Shown here in pieces: positions 55,936 through 63,534 of a stretch of DNA of 64,000 nucleotides. Origin of the DNA: Methylobacterium nonmethylotrophicum (GTDB lineage Bacteria > Pseudomonadota > Alphaproteobacteria > Rhizobiales > Beijerinckiaceae); assembly GCF_004745635.1 (NCBI RefSeq), contig NZ_SRLB01000010.1, positions 1-64,000 of the forward strand. The letters run 5' to 3'. A program made the position numbers and the translations under genes. The stretch's first letter is position 1. Every line of letters begins with the position of its first letter. Under the pieces are notes generated by a model. The model made no database searches, was not told the DNA's origin, and saw only the letters and a program-made list of their open reading frames with translations.

Positions 55936-56502
55936 CTACCCGCCCGACTTCGTCGTCGCCGTCACGTCGATGTCGACGCCGACCTCGAGGGCGACCATCG
56001 AGCCGTTGGCCCAGGAGCCCTGGCCGACGCCGTAATCGGTACGCACGAGGTCGAGATGACCCACCGCGCGGGCGGTGCCGCCCGAGACCGTGAGCTTGAA
56101 GGGCAGGGTGACGTCCTTGCGCATCCCGCGGATCGTCAGCGTGCCGACCGCGTCGTAGGCGTCGCCGCCCTTCGGGACGAAGCGGGTCGCCTCGAACCGG
56201 GCCTGCTTGGCCTTGCCCGCGTCGAACCAGTCGGATTGCGGCAGGGCCTCGTCGCGCTGCCTGTCGCCGGTCTCGGCGCTGGTCAGGTCGATCAGCACCA
56301 CGGCCTTGCCGGCCTCGGGCTTCTGCGGATCGAAGCTGATCTGCGCGTCGTAGCGGGTGAAGCGGCCCTTGAAGGGGACGCCGACCTGGGTGCCCGAGAA
56401 GCCGATGCGGCTCTTGGCCGGGTCGACGGTCCAGTCGGCCGCCCGGGCCGTCATGGGAGCGGCGAACAGGCCGAGGGCGAGGGCGAGGCGAAAGGGGGTC
56501 AT
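55936..56502 (-). CDS. YceI family periplasmic protein (first of two)
   Basis: YceI proteins are lipocalin-like periplasmic proteins that bind isoprenoid quinones or similar lipids. The 188-residue product has a signal peptide (1-21, MTARA), then WTVDPAKSRIGFSGTQVGVP, DLTSAETGDRQRDEALPQSD with the typical S-x2-TG-x2-x-RD-x2-L motif, and VGTLTIRGMRKDVTLPF. The start ATG overlaps the cytochrome b561 stop (56499-56502). With the second YceI gene it brackets the cytochrome, suggesting a shared quinone-linked task. Confidence 0.9.
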   Translation of the reverse strand: MTPFRLALALGLFAAPMTARAADWTVDPAKSRIGFSGTQVGVPFKGRFTRYDAQISFDPQKPEAGKAVVLIDLTSAETGDRQRDEALPQSDWFDAGKAKQARFEATRFVPKGGDAYDAVGTLTIRGMRKDVTLPFKLTVSGGTARAVGHLDLVRTDYGVGQGSWANGSMVALEVGVDIDVTATTKSGG

Positions 56503-57104
56503 CGCGAGGGAACCTCGGGTTTGGCGCGCGCGCGCGGCACCAGGGGGAGCATCCGCCACAGGGTGTCGTCGCGCAGCACGAGGTGGTGGCGCAGGGCCGC
56601 GCCGACATGCAGGAGCAGGAGGGCGATCAGCAGCCAGGCCCCGTAGCTGTGGACGAGCTTCAGCGCGCCCTCGACCGCCGCCTTGTTCGGCAATTCGGGC
56701 AGGACCGGCAGGTGCGGCCACGGGATCGCCCCGTAGAGCACCGTCGGGATGTTGTAGGGCGAGGCCGAGACCATCGCCCAGCCGACGAGCGGCATGGCGA
56801 GAAGCAGGCCGTAGAGCGCGAGATGCGCCGCCCCCGCCGCCCGCCGCTCGGCCGTGGGCATCGCCTCGGGCAGGGGCGGGGGAGGGTTGAACAGGCGCCA
56901 GGCCAGGCGCAGCGCCATCAGCACCAGCACCGTCAGGCCGATGGACTTGTGCCACTGGTAGAACGCGAAGCGGTCCATCGGCGAGAGCGGGCCCCGCGTC
57001 ATCGCGAGGCCCAAGGCCAGCAGGGCCAGGATGCCGAGGGCGATCAGCCAGTGCAGCACGATCGCCACGATTGTGTAGCGGCGCGACGCCGCGACCGTGC
57101 GCAT
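56499..57104 (-). CDS. Cytochrome b561 family protein (CybB)
   Basis: The 201-residue protein is a four-helix di-heme b561-type cytochrome. Likely heme ligands are His18 (IVLHWLIA), His52 (YQWHKSIGL), His147 (KLVHSYGAW) and His161 (LLLHVGAALRHH). The first loop MTRGPLSPMDRFAFYQWHKS is family typical. These proteins pass electrons between quinones and periplasmic acceptors. It sits between two yceI genes in one operon, 22 bases after the upstream one and overlapping the downstream one. Confidence 0.92.
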   Translation of the reverse strand: MRTVAASRRYTIVAIVLHWLIALGILALLALGLAMTRGPLSPMDRFAFYQWHKSIGLTVLVLMALRLAWRLFNPPPPLPEAMPTAERRAAGAAHLALYGLLLAMPLVGWAMVSASPYNIPTVLYGAIPWPHLPVLPELPNKAAVEGALKLVHSYGAWLLIALLLLHVGAALRHHLVLRDDTLWRMLPLVPRARAKPEVPSR

Positions 57105-57126
57105 GGCTCCGATCTCCCGCGGCCAG

Positions 57127-57735
57127 TTAGTCCTTGCGCTCGAAGGCGCCGTGGAGGGTCAGCTGGACCTCGTCGCTGACGGCCGGGACGAAGGCCTTCA
57201 CGCCGAATTCCGACCGCTTGAGCGTGCCCTTGGCCTCGAAGCCGACGGTGGCCTTCTTGTTCATCGGGTTGGCGCCGGCGCCGACCAGCGTCACCTCGAG
57301 GGTCACGGGCTTCGTCACGCCGTGCAGGGTCAGGTCGCCGGTGACCTTGGCCTTGTCCTTGCCCTCCGGCACGACCTTGGTGGAGGTGAAGGTCATCTCC
57401 GGGAACTGGGCGACGTCGAGGAACTTGTCGCTCTTCAGCGAGTCGAGCATGTGCTGGCTCGGCGTGTAGAGCGACTTGATCGGCACGGTGATCTTCAGGC
57501 GGCTCTCGGCGGGCTTCGCCGGCTGCAGCTCCAGGGTGCCGGAGATGTCCGAGAAGATGCCCGTATAGGGCGAGAAGCCGAAATGGTTGACGGTGAACAG
57601 GGCCTGGGTGTGGCCGGGATCGACCACGTAGGTGCCCGCCTGGATCTGGGCGGGGTCGCGGGTCGCCTGTGCACGGGCCGGGGCGGCCAGGGCGAGACCG
57701 GCGGCGAGGCCGAGGGCGAGGACGGACAGCTTCAC
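57127..57735 (-). CDS. YceI family periplasmic protein (second of two)
   Basis: The 202-residue protein has a signal peptide (1-22, APARAQA). Its YceI body contains YVVDPGHTQALFTVNHFGFS, SLYTPSQHMLDSLKSDKFLDVAQFP and GDLTLHGVTKPVTLEVTL. It is the first gene of the operon yceI-cybB-yceI and is divergent from a LysR regulator across 122 bases. It is longer than the other copy and retains the PGHT/HFGFS motif, closer to E. coli YceI. Confidence 0.92.
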   Translation of the reverse strand: MKLSVLALGLAAGLALAAPARAQATRDPAQIQAGTYVVDPGHTQALFTVNHFGFSPYTGIFSDISGTLELQPAKPAESRLKITVPIKSLYTPSQHMLDSLKSDKFLDVAQFPEMTFTSTKVVPEGKDKAKVTGDLTLHGVTKPVTLEVTLVGAGANPMNKKATVGFEAKGTLKRSEFGVKAFVPAVSDEVQLTLHGAFERKD

Positions 57736-57817
57736 GAGAACACTCCGTGTCGTGAGGGCCGGCGGGCCTGCGATCAGGTCGTCCGCGCCGCACCCTTCGT
57801 GCGGCCCTTCGCTTAAG

Positions 57818-57852
57818 CCGGTTCCGTCGCGGGCGTAAGACAGCTAAACCGG
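57818..57852. promoter_or_regulatory. Possible LysR-regulator site between yceI and lysR
   Basis: CCGGTT (57818-57823) and AACCGG (57847-57852) form an inverted repeat just before the regulator ATG, and CTTA (57812)/TAAG (57836) is a second overlapping pair. The position between divergent genes suits LysR autoregulation and control of the yceI operon. The spacing is not a standard T-N11-A box. Confidence 0.28.
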
Positions 57853-57857
57853 GACAC

Positions 57858-58802
57858 ATGGTTGCTGGTTCGGAAACCTTCCGCGGTGCGCTCTCTGACG
57901 TAAGGGCGTTCTGCGCCGTCGTTGATCACGGAACCGTGACCCAGGCAGCGGAAGTCCTGGGCGAGACCAAGGGCAGCATCAGCCGCCGTATCTCGCGGCT
58001 GGAGCGGGAACTCGGCGTCACCCTGCTCGCCCGCACGCCGCGGGCGGTCTCGCCGACGGTGGAGGGACTGGCCTTCCACGCCAAGGCCCAGGAGAGCCTC
58101 GCCCTCCTCGACGGGGCGCTGGAGACCGCCCGGGACGCCCGCACCCTGCCGCGGGGCCACCTGCGGGTCACCACCTCGATCGATTTCGGCATCGAGGTCA
58201 TGCCCGACCTCGTCGCGAGCTTCCGGACCCGCTACCCGCAGATCTCGATCGACCTCCTGATCACCGACACGCGGCTCGACCTGGCGGCCAACCGCATCGA
58301 CCTGGCGCTGCGCCTCGGCAGCGGCGAGGGCCAGGACGGCAGCTACCGCGCGCCGGTGCTCACCAGCCTGATGATCGGCCTCTACGCGGCGCCGGCCTAT
58401 CTCGCGGCGCGGGAGGCGCCCGCGACCCTCGACGACCTCGCGCGGCACGACCTGATCCTGTCGCGCGAACGGCTCGGCGCCGCGCCGGTGCGGCTCCAGG
58501 ACGGGAACGGGCGCGAAGGCCTCGTCACCGCCCGGCCGGCGATCCGCGCCACCGACTACGCGACGGTGCTGCGGCTGACCCGGGCGGGCGGGGGCATCGG
58601 GCACATCCCGAGCCTGGTGGCGGCCCGGGCGCTCAAGGAGGGCGCCCTGGTGCCGGTGCTGCCGGACTGGGCGAGCCGCGGCGGCGTCCTGCGCGCCGTC
58701 AGCCTCGCCGGCCGCGAATTGCCCGCCCGGGTGCGGCTGTTTCGCGATCACGTCCGCCTCGGCCTCGCGGCGATGCGGGAGGAGGCGGGGCCGGCGCCCT
58801 GA
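57858..58802 (+). CDS. LysR-family transcriptional regulator
   Basis: The 314-residue protein has an N-terminal winged helix-turn-helix (about 14-70) with GTVTQAAEVLGETKGSISRR and ISRLERELGVTLLARTPR. A substrate-binding domain follows, with HLRVTTSIDFGIEVMPDLVA and AANRIDLALRLGSG. It is close to the regulators that sit divergently next to yceI-cytochrome b561 operons, and it probably controls that operon in response to an unknown ligand. It ends convergently with the luxI gene, 13 bases away. Confidence 0.9.
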   Translation: MVAGSETFRGALSDVRAFCAVVDHGTVTQAAEVLGETKGSISRRISRLERELGVTLLARTPRAVSPTVEGLAFHAKAQESLALLDGALETARDARTLPRGHLRVTTSIDFGIEVMPDLVASFRTRYPQISIDLLITDTRLDLAANRIDLALRLGSGEGQDGSYRAPVLTSLMIGLYAAPAYLAAREAPATLDDLARHDLILSRERLGAAPVRLQDGNGREGLVTARPAIRATDYATVLRLTRAGGGIGHIPSLVAARALKEGALVPVLPDWASRGGVLRAVSLAGRELPARVRLFRDHVRLGLAAMREEAGPAP

Positions 58803-58815
58803 CGGGGGGCGCCGA

Positions 58816-59478
58816 TCACGAAGCCCGCAGCACGGGGCGGCCATCCTCCCGGCGCTCCGGCCCGAACCCCCGCTTCACGTCGTAGGCCGTGCCCTCGATC
58901 CCGAACACCGCCCGGGTGGTGTCGGCGGTGGCGGGGGTCCAGCGGGCGTAGAACGCCACCAGGGGGTGGCCGTCATAGAGCATCGGCAGGGCCAGCGGCT
59001 CGGTGTCCCAGCCCAGCGTCGCCAGATGGGTGATCATGATCGGGTGGGCCTGGATCAGGTAGCCCTCGATGCCCAGCACCCCGGTCAGCTCGGCCACCGC
59101 CACGAACTGGCGCCCGGCGAGCGGGTCCTTCGCGGTGGCGGAGGCGCGCCGCCACGGGGCGGCGCCGCAGCGCGTCCACTCGAACACCCGGGGGCCGCTC
59201 GGCGCGGTCGCGCCCTGGAGGAGCTGCGGGTAGACATGGCTCTGCAGATGCGGCCGGGTCGTCGGCAGCAGGCGCGAGTAGGACACGATCTCGCCGTCGT
59301 CGAGCCCGGCGACGTGGATGCAATCCGGCCCGTCGAACTGATCCTTCTCGCGCCCGTCCGGCTTCCGGCACGCCTCCCACCGCATCGTCTCGACGAAGAG
59401 ACGGTGGCGGAAGCAGTATATCCGGTCGAGAAGCTCCGCGTTGTCGTGATAATTTTCGCGATCGATGATCGTGATCAA
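58816..59478 (-). CDS. Acyl-homoserine-lactone synthase (LuxI family)
   Basis: LuxI enzymes make N-acyl-homoserine lactones from acyl-ACP (or acyl-CoA) and S-adenosylmethionine. Counting from the TTG at 59478, the 220-residue protein places the conserved residues at Arg24, Phe28, Trp34, Asp46, Asp49, Arg69, Glu100 and Arg103, almost exactly the family numbering. An AAGGGAG ribosome site lies 8 bases before this TTG. The ATG at 59505 would add nine residues and leave little leader after the lux-box promoter. A LuxR gene is upstream at 59904. Acyl chain length cannot be told from sequence. Confidence 0.93.
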   Translation of the reverse strand: MITIIDRENYHDNAELLDRIYCFRHRLFVETMRWEACRKPDGREKDQFDGPDCIHVAGLDDGEIVSYSRLLPTTRPHLQSHVYPQLLQGATAPSGPRVFEWTRCGAAPWRRASATAKDPLAGRQFVAVAELTGVLGIEGYLIQAHPIMITHLATLGWDTEPLALPMLYDGHPLVAFYARWTPATADTTRAVFGIEGTAYDVKRGFGPERREDGRPVLRAS

Positions 59479-59903
59479 GACCAGGGCTCCCTTCTTTGGA
59501 GCCATTCATGCTCTCTGAACCTAGAATGAGATAGACCGTAAATTTACGGTACGACACACGAGATAGGCCGGCGCAATGATGTTGGATCGTCTAACATTGT
59601 CTTGTGAAATGTTAAGGTGCGGTGGGAGCGCGCGTTCGACGCGTCGGCCATCCGCGCGAGGGCAACTTGAGGTGATCATCGCGGCCCGGGCCCCGAGACG
59701 AGGGTGAAGGAGCCCGTGGTGAGCGCGAGACGAGGCGCCGGTCCCTGTGCCCTCTCCGCTGCGTCACGCGCGGGCGGTGGCGCCGAACATCTCGGGCGCG
59801 CGCCTTTTCCGGCCCGGCGCGGCGGGCCGGACCTCGCCCGGGAACAATCGGCTCGGGTCGCCGGTCGCTGCCGCGGACTCCGCGACCCGTCGGGGGCGCG
59901 GGC
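59479..59903. other. luxR-luxI intergenic region
   Basis: This 425-base stretch has no convincing gene. Its luxI-proximal third is AT-rich for this genome. It holds the 16-bp palindrome at 59535-59550 and a second inverted repeat, TAACATT-N9-AATGTTA (59592-59614). The luxR-proximal part is very GC-rich with a CCGGCCCG/CGGGCCGG hairpin (59809-59830). Confidence 0.55.
59535..59550 (-). promoter_or_regulatory. lux-box-like 16-bp perfect palindrome upstream of luxI
   Basis: ACCGTAAATTTACGGT is a perfect palindrome 57 bases before the TTG start of luxI. Size, symmetry and location match a LuxR-type operator positioned to activate luxI. TTCTAG (59521-59526, minus strand) could be a -10. Autoinduction by the adjacent LuxR protein is the expected circuit; the exact promoter boxes remain uncertain. 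Confidence 0.65.
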
Positions 59904-60644
59904 TCAGTCGATCAGGCCTTCGCGCATCGCCTGGGCGACGAGCTGCACGCGGTTGACGGCGCCGAGCTTGCGGGCAGCGTTGCGCAGGTAATCCTCCACC
60001 GTCCGCTGCGACAGCGACAGGATCTCGGAGGTCTCCCAGCCGGTCTTGCCGGCGGCGGCCCACTTGATGCACTCGATCTCGCGCGGCGTGCAGCGCGCGG
60101 CGCCCCCCGGACGTCCCGGCGCCCGGGCCGGGCTCGCCGGGGCAAGGTTGCGCGAGGCGAGGTGGGCGTAGATCGCCAGGAGGTGCAGCCCGGCCCTGGC
60201 CTCGTCCGAGAGGTCGATCCGCGGGGCGCCGAACGAGGCGGCGGCCTCGGTGCCGTCGATGTCGTGGATCGGCACGCAGAGGCCGTTGCCAAGGCCGAAG
60301 GCCGGCGCCTCCCCCATGATCTGCCGGGCCAAGGGCGCATCGCGGTCGAACGCCACGTCCGACCACAGGAAGGGGCTCGTCGTGCGGCGCACCTGCGCCA
60401 TCACCGGATCGTGCTGGACGTAGCGCCGCTCGACGTAGCGGGCGGCCCATTCCTCCGGCCAGTGCATCAGCAGCAGCCGGTCCGGCAGGTTCTCGCCCGC
60501 GCTCTGCGGCACGCCCGCGATCGCGAAGCGCTCGTAGCCGAAGATCCCGCCGGCGCGGGTCAGCACCGCCACGATCTCGGCCGCGCTGCGCGCCGCCTTC
60601 ACCGCCTGGACCAGGTCCAGGGTGACCTGCCCGATCACCGCCAT
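59904..60644 (-). CDS. LuxR-family quorum-sensing transcriptional regulator
   Basis: The ~246-residue protein has an autoinducer-binding domain with the conserved Trp66, Tyr70, Asp79, Pro80, Trp94 and Gly121 (EEWAARY, VQHDPV, PFLWSDV, FGLGNG). A GerE/LuxR helix-turn-helix follows with CTPREIECIKWAAAGKTGWE and TVEDYLRNAARKLGA. All residues needed to bind an acyl-homoserine lactone are present, so it is a full receptor and the likely partner of the LuxI gene downstream. ATG 60644 is chosen; an in-frame TTG at 60707 is possible. Confidence 0.92.
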   Translation of the reverse strand: MAVIGQVTLDLVQAVKAARSAAEIVAVLTRAGGIFGYERFAIAGVPQSAGENLPDRLLLMHWPEEWAARYVERRYVQHDPVMAQVRRTTSPFLWSDVAFDRDAPLARQIMGEAPAFGLGNGLCVPIHDIDGTEAAASFGAPRIDLSDEARAGLHLLAIYAHLASRNLAPASPARAPGRPGGAARCTPREIECIKWAAAGKTGWETSEILSLSQRTVEDYLRNAARKLGAVNRVQLVAQAMREGLID

Positions 60645-60726
60645 CTCGCCGCGCAGCCCGTTCGCACCCCTCGTCCGGCCGATCTCCGCGACGCTGCCGG
60701 CGGACAATCCTTACCATGAAACGCGA

Positions 60727-60757
60727 CCCCCGGCGATCCGGGCCGGATCGCCGGGGG
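60727..60757 (-). terminator. Strong hairpin terminator after the fru operon
   Basis: CCCCCGGCGATCC (60727-60739) and GGATCGCCGGGGG (60745-60757) pair perfectly over 13 bp around a five-base loop, immediately downstream of fruA on the minus strand. The sequence TCGCGTTTC follows, a short T run. It should insulate luxR from fru transcription. Confidence 0.65.
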
Positions 60758-60786
60758 CGCAACCTGCCACCGCCTGGCCGCGCCGC

Positions 60787-62505
60787 TCAGGCCGCCCGCG
60801 TCTTGAGCACGCCCACCAGCACGGCGGTGATCAGGGTGCCGACCATCAGGGCCGCCACGGCGCCGAGCACCGGCGTGATGGCGTTCGGGATCGGCAGCAC
60901 GAACAGGCCGCCATGGGGCACCCGCAGGGCGACGCCCAGGGTCATCGACAGGGCGCCGGCCACCGCCGAGCCCGCCACCAAAGCGGGGATCACCCGGAGC
61001 GGGTCGGCGGCCGCGAAGGGGATCGCCCCTTCCGTGATGAAGGCGGCGCCGAGCACCGCCGCGGCGCTGCCGGCCTCGCGCTCCTGCGCGCTGAAGCGGC
61101 CGGGGAAGAGCCGGGTGGCGAGCGCGATGCCGAGCGGCGGGGTCATGCCGGCCAGCATCACGGCGGCCATCGGGGCGTAGATGCCCGACGCGATCAGGGC
61201 GGCGGAAGAGGCGTAGGCCGCCTTGTTGATCGGCCCGCCCATGTCGACCGCCATCATGGCGCCGAGGATCAGGCCCAAGAGCAGCGCGCTCGCCCCCTGC
61301 ATGCCCTTGAGCCAGCCGGTGAGCGCCGCGAGCAGCGCCGCCACCGGCACGCCGACGACGTAGACCATCAGAAGGCCGGTCACGAGGGTGCCGATCAGCG
61401 GCAGGATCAGGACGGGCTTCAAGCCCTCGAGATTCTTCGGCAGGCGGATCGGGCGGCTGAGGAAGGAGACGGTGTAGCCGGCGATGAAGCCCGCCGCGAT
61501 GCCGCCGAGGAAGCCCGCATTGAGGTTCGCCGCCAGCATGCCGCCGATCATGCCGGGCGCGATGCCGGGCCGGTCGGCGATGGAATAGGCGATGTAGCCG
61601 GCGAGCGCCGGCACGATCAGCGCGAAGGCCGCCTTGGCGCCGATCTCGCCGAGCGCGAAGCCGAGGCTGCCCTTGTTCTCCGGCGCCATCGCGTCGATGC
61701 CGCCGAACGCGAAGGCGAGCGCGATGAGGAGGCCGCCCGCCACCACGAAGGGCAGCATGAACGACACGCCGGTCATCAGGTGCTTGTAGGCGCCGGCCTT
61801 CGTCTCGGCCGCGGCCGGGCGGGCGGGGCCGGCATCGGCGGCCTGCGCGCCCTGCCGCTCGGCGTCCTTGAGGGCGGTGGCGATCAGGCCCTTGCCGTCG
61901 CGGATCGCCGCCTTGGTGGTGGTGGCGTAGACCCTCTTGCCGGCGAAGCGCGCCCGGTCGACGCCGGTATCGGCGGCGATGAGCACGATGTCGGCCGCCG
62001 CGATTTCTTCAGGCGTCAGGGCGTCGCGGGCGCCGACCGACCCTTGCGTCTCGACCCGGACGTGGTGGCCCAGCGCCTGCGCCGCCGCCTGGATGCCTTC
62101 CGCCGCCATGAAGGTGTGGGCGATGCCGGTCGGGCAGGAGGTGATGGCGACGATGCGCGTGGGACCGGTCGTCCCGGGGCCCGCGGGCGCGGCGCCTGCA
62201 TCGGTGCCGGCGAGCGCCCGGTCGATCACCCCGTTGACGTCGGTGAGCACGTCCTCGATCGCCGCCTCGGCGCGGCGCAGGCGTCCGAAGCGGCCCGCGC
62301 CGAGATCGCCGGTGCCGACGAGGAGCACCGCATCGGCGTCCTGGATCGCGCCCTCGCTCAGCGGCGCCCCTGTCGTGCCGCGGCTGCGCAATTCGACGTC
62401 GAGCCGCTGGTTGCGCCGCCCCGCCGCCCGGCGCAGGGCCTCGGCCGCCAGCACCGCGTGGGTGCTGAGATCGCCGCCTCCGACGACGGCCACCAGGTGG
62501 GTCAT
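60787..62505 (-). CDS. fruA: Fructose-specific PTS transporter EIIBC (FruA)
   Basis: FruA imports fructose and phosphorylates it to fructose-1-phosphate. The 572-residue protein has the B'-B-C layout. A degenerate N-terminal B' domain (about 1-100) lacks the active cysteine. The B domain has phospho-Cys124 in VAITSCPTGIAHTFMAAE. A nine- to ten-helix EIIC domain (about 245-572) has FMLPFVVAGGLLIALAFAFG, MAVDMGGPINKAAYA and ITEGAIPFAAADPLRV, the last holding the GAIPF active-loop motif. It is last in fruB-fruK-fruA. Confidence 0.94.
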   Translation of the reverse strand: MTHLVAVVGGGDLSTHAVLAAEALRRAAGRRNQRLDVELRSRGTTGAPLSEGAIQDADAVLLVGTGDLGAGRFGRLRRAEAAIEDVLTDVNGVIDRALAGTDAGAAPAGPGTTGPTRIVAITSCPTGIAHTFMAAEGIQAAAQALGHHVRVETQGSVGARDALTPEEIAAADIVLIAADTGVDRARFAGKRVYATTTKAAIRDGKGLIATALKDAERQGAQAADAGPARPAAAETKAGAYKHLMTGVSFMLPFVVAGGLLIALAFAFGGIDAMAPENKGSLGFALGEIGAKAAFALIVPALAGYIAYSIADRPGIAPGMIGGMLAANLNAGFLGGIAAGFIAGYTVSFLSRPIRLPKNLEGLKPVLILPLIGTLVTGLLMVYVVGVPVAALLAALTGWLKGMQGASALLLGLILGAMMAVDMGGPINKAAYASSAALIASGIYAPMAAVMLAGMTPPLGIALATRLFPGRFSAQEREAGSAAAVLGAAFITEGAIPFAAADPLRVIPALVAGSAVAGALSMTLGVALRVPHGGLFVLPIPNAITPVLGAVAALMVGTLITAVLVGVLKTRAA

Positions 62506-62592
62506 GGGGTGTTCCTCCTGAGGGTTATGCTAGATCGAGCGGTGTGTTCGGCGTGATCGGACATGGCACGGGCGGGATGGTCGCCGCCTGGG

Positions 62593-63534
62593 TCATACCG
62601 GCAGCGCGCATACCTCGATCCCCGCCGCGATCGCCTCGACCTGGCCGCGCCCGGGCAGGTGGGCGCCGCTGCGGGTCAGCTTCCCGGCCGCGAAGGCGAG
62701 CGCGAGGCGCGCGGTCTCGGGAAGGCTCAGGTCGGCGCAGAGCCCCGCCACCAGCCCGGCCACCAGGGCGTCGCCCGCCCCGACGGTGCTCGCCACATCC
62801 ATCGTCGGCGCCACCGCGTGGAGGGCGTCCGCTCCGCGCACGAACACCGCGCCTTCCGCCCCGAGGGAGATCACCACCAGCGGGATGCCGCGGCGAGCGA
62901 GGCCGCGGGCGGCCTTCACCACGTCGCCGAGGGCGGGAAGCGGCTTGCCGGCCCATTCCTCCAGCTCGTGCCGGTTCGGCTTGACGATGTCGGGCAGGAC
63001 CCTGGCCGAGAGGGCCGCCGCCAGCGGCGGGCCGGAGGCGTCGAGGAGCACCCGGGCCTGCTTGGCCTTCAGCGCCGCGACCAGCTCGGCGTAGAGGCCG
63101 GGCGCGGCGCCAGCGGGCAGGCTGCCGGCCAGCACCGCGAGGGTGTCGGGCCCGGCGGCCTCGAGCAGCACCGCCCGCACCGAGCGCAGGGTCGCGGAAT
63201 CGAGGGCGAGCCCCGGCAGGTTCACGTCGGTGGTGCCGGCAGGATCGACGAGCTTCAGATTGGTGCGGGTCTCGCCCGGGACCCAGACGCAGCGATCCTC
63301 GATCCCCTTGGCGGAGAACAGCGCCTCGAAGGCGGCGGCGTTGCCGGCGCCGAGCACCCCGGCGGCGGCGACCGGCACGCCCCAATCGGCGAGGCAGCTC
63401 GCGACGTTGACGCCCTTGCCGCCGGCATCGTCCCGCACCGCGCGGGCGCGGTGGACCTGCCCGGGCGCGAGCCGGTCGAGGATCACGGTCCGGTCGATCG
63501 CCGGGTTGAGGGTGAGGGTGAGGACGCGGGTCAC
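62593..63534 (-). CDS. fruK: 1-phosphofructokinase (FruK)
   Basis: FruK phosphorylates fructose-1-phosphate to fructose-1,6-bisphosphate. The 313-residue PfkB-family protein begins VLTLTLNPAIDRTV, typical of FruK/LacC. It has AGGKGVNVASCLADWG and, near the C-terminus, the PfkB signature TVGAGDALVAGLVAGL with the catalytic Asp, plus KPNRHELEEW. The GTG start at 63534 overlaps the fruB stop by four bases (GTGA). Confidence 0.94.
   Translation of the reverse strand: MTRVLTLTLNPAIDRTVILDRLAPGQVHRARAVRDDAGGKGVNVASCLADWGVPVAAAGVLGAGNAAAFEALFSAKGIEDRCVWVPGETRTNLKLVDPAGTTDVNLPGLALDSATLRSVRAVLLEAAGPDTLAVLAGSLPAGAAPGLYAELVAALKAKQARVLLDASGPPLAAALSARVLPDIVKPNRHELEEWAGKPLPALGDVVKAARGLARRGIPLVVISLGAEGAVFVRGADALHAVAPTMDVASTVGAGDALVAGLVAGLCADLSLPETARLALAFAAGKLTRSGAHLPGRGQVEAIAAGIEVCALPV

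Noticed and set aside
59479..59505. ATG 59505 as the luxI start
   Set aside because: It shifts all conserved residues by nine from the family numbering and has a weaker ribosome site than TTG 59478. It is kept only as an alternative.
59809..59830. CCGGCCCG/CGGGCCGG hairpin as a terminator for luxR
   Set aside because: On the transcribed (minus) strand it is followed by AAAAGG rather than T residues, so polarity is wrong for an intrinsic terminator.
59704..59991. Short plus-strand frame in the luxR-luxI gap as a gene or signal peptide
   Set aside because: There is no ribosome site, its composition is low-complexity Arg/Ala, and it overlaps the 3' end of luxR in antisense.
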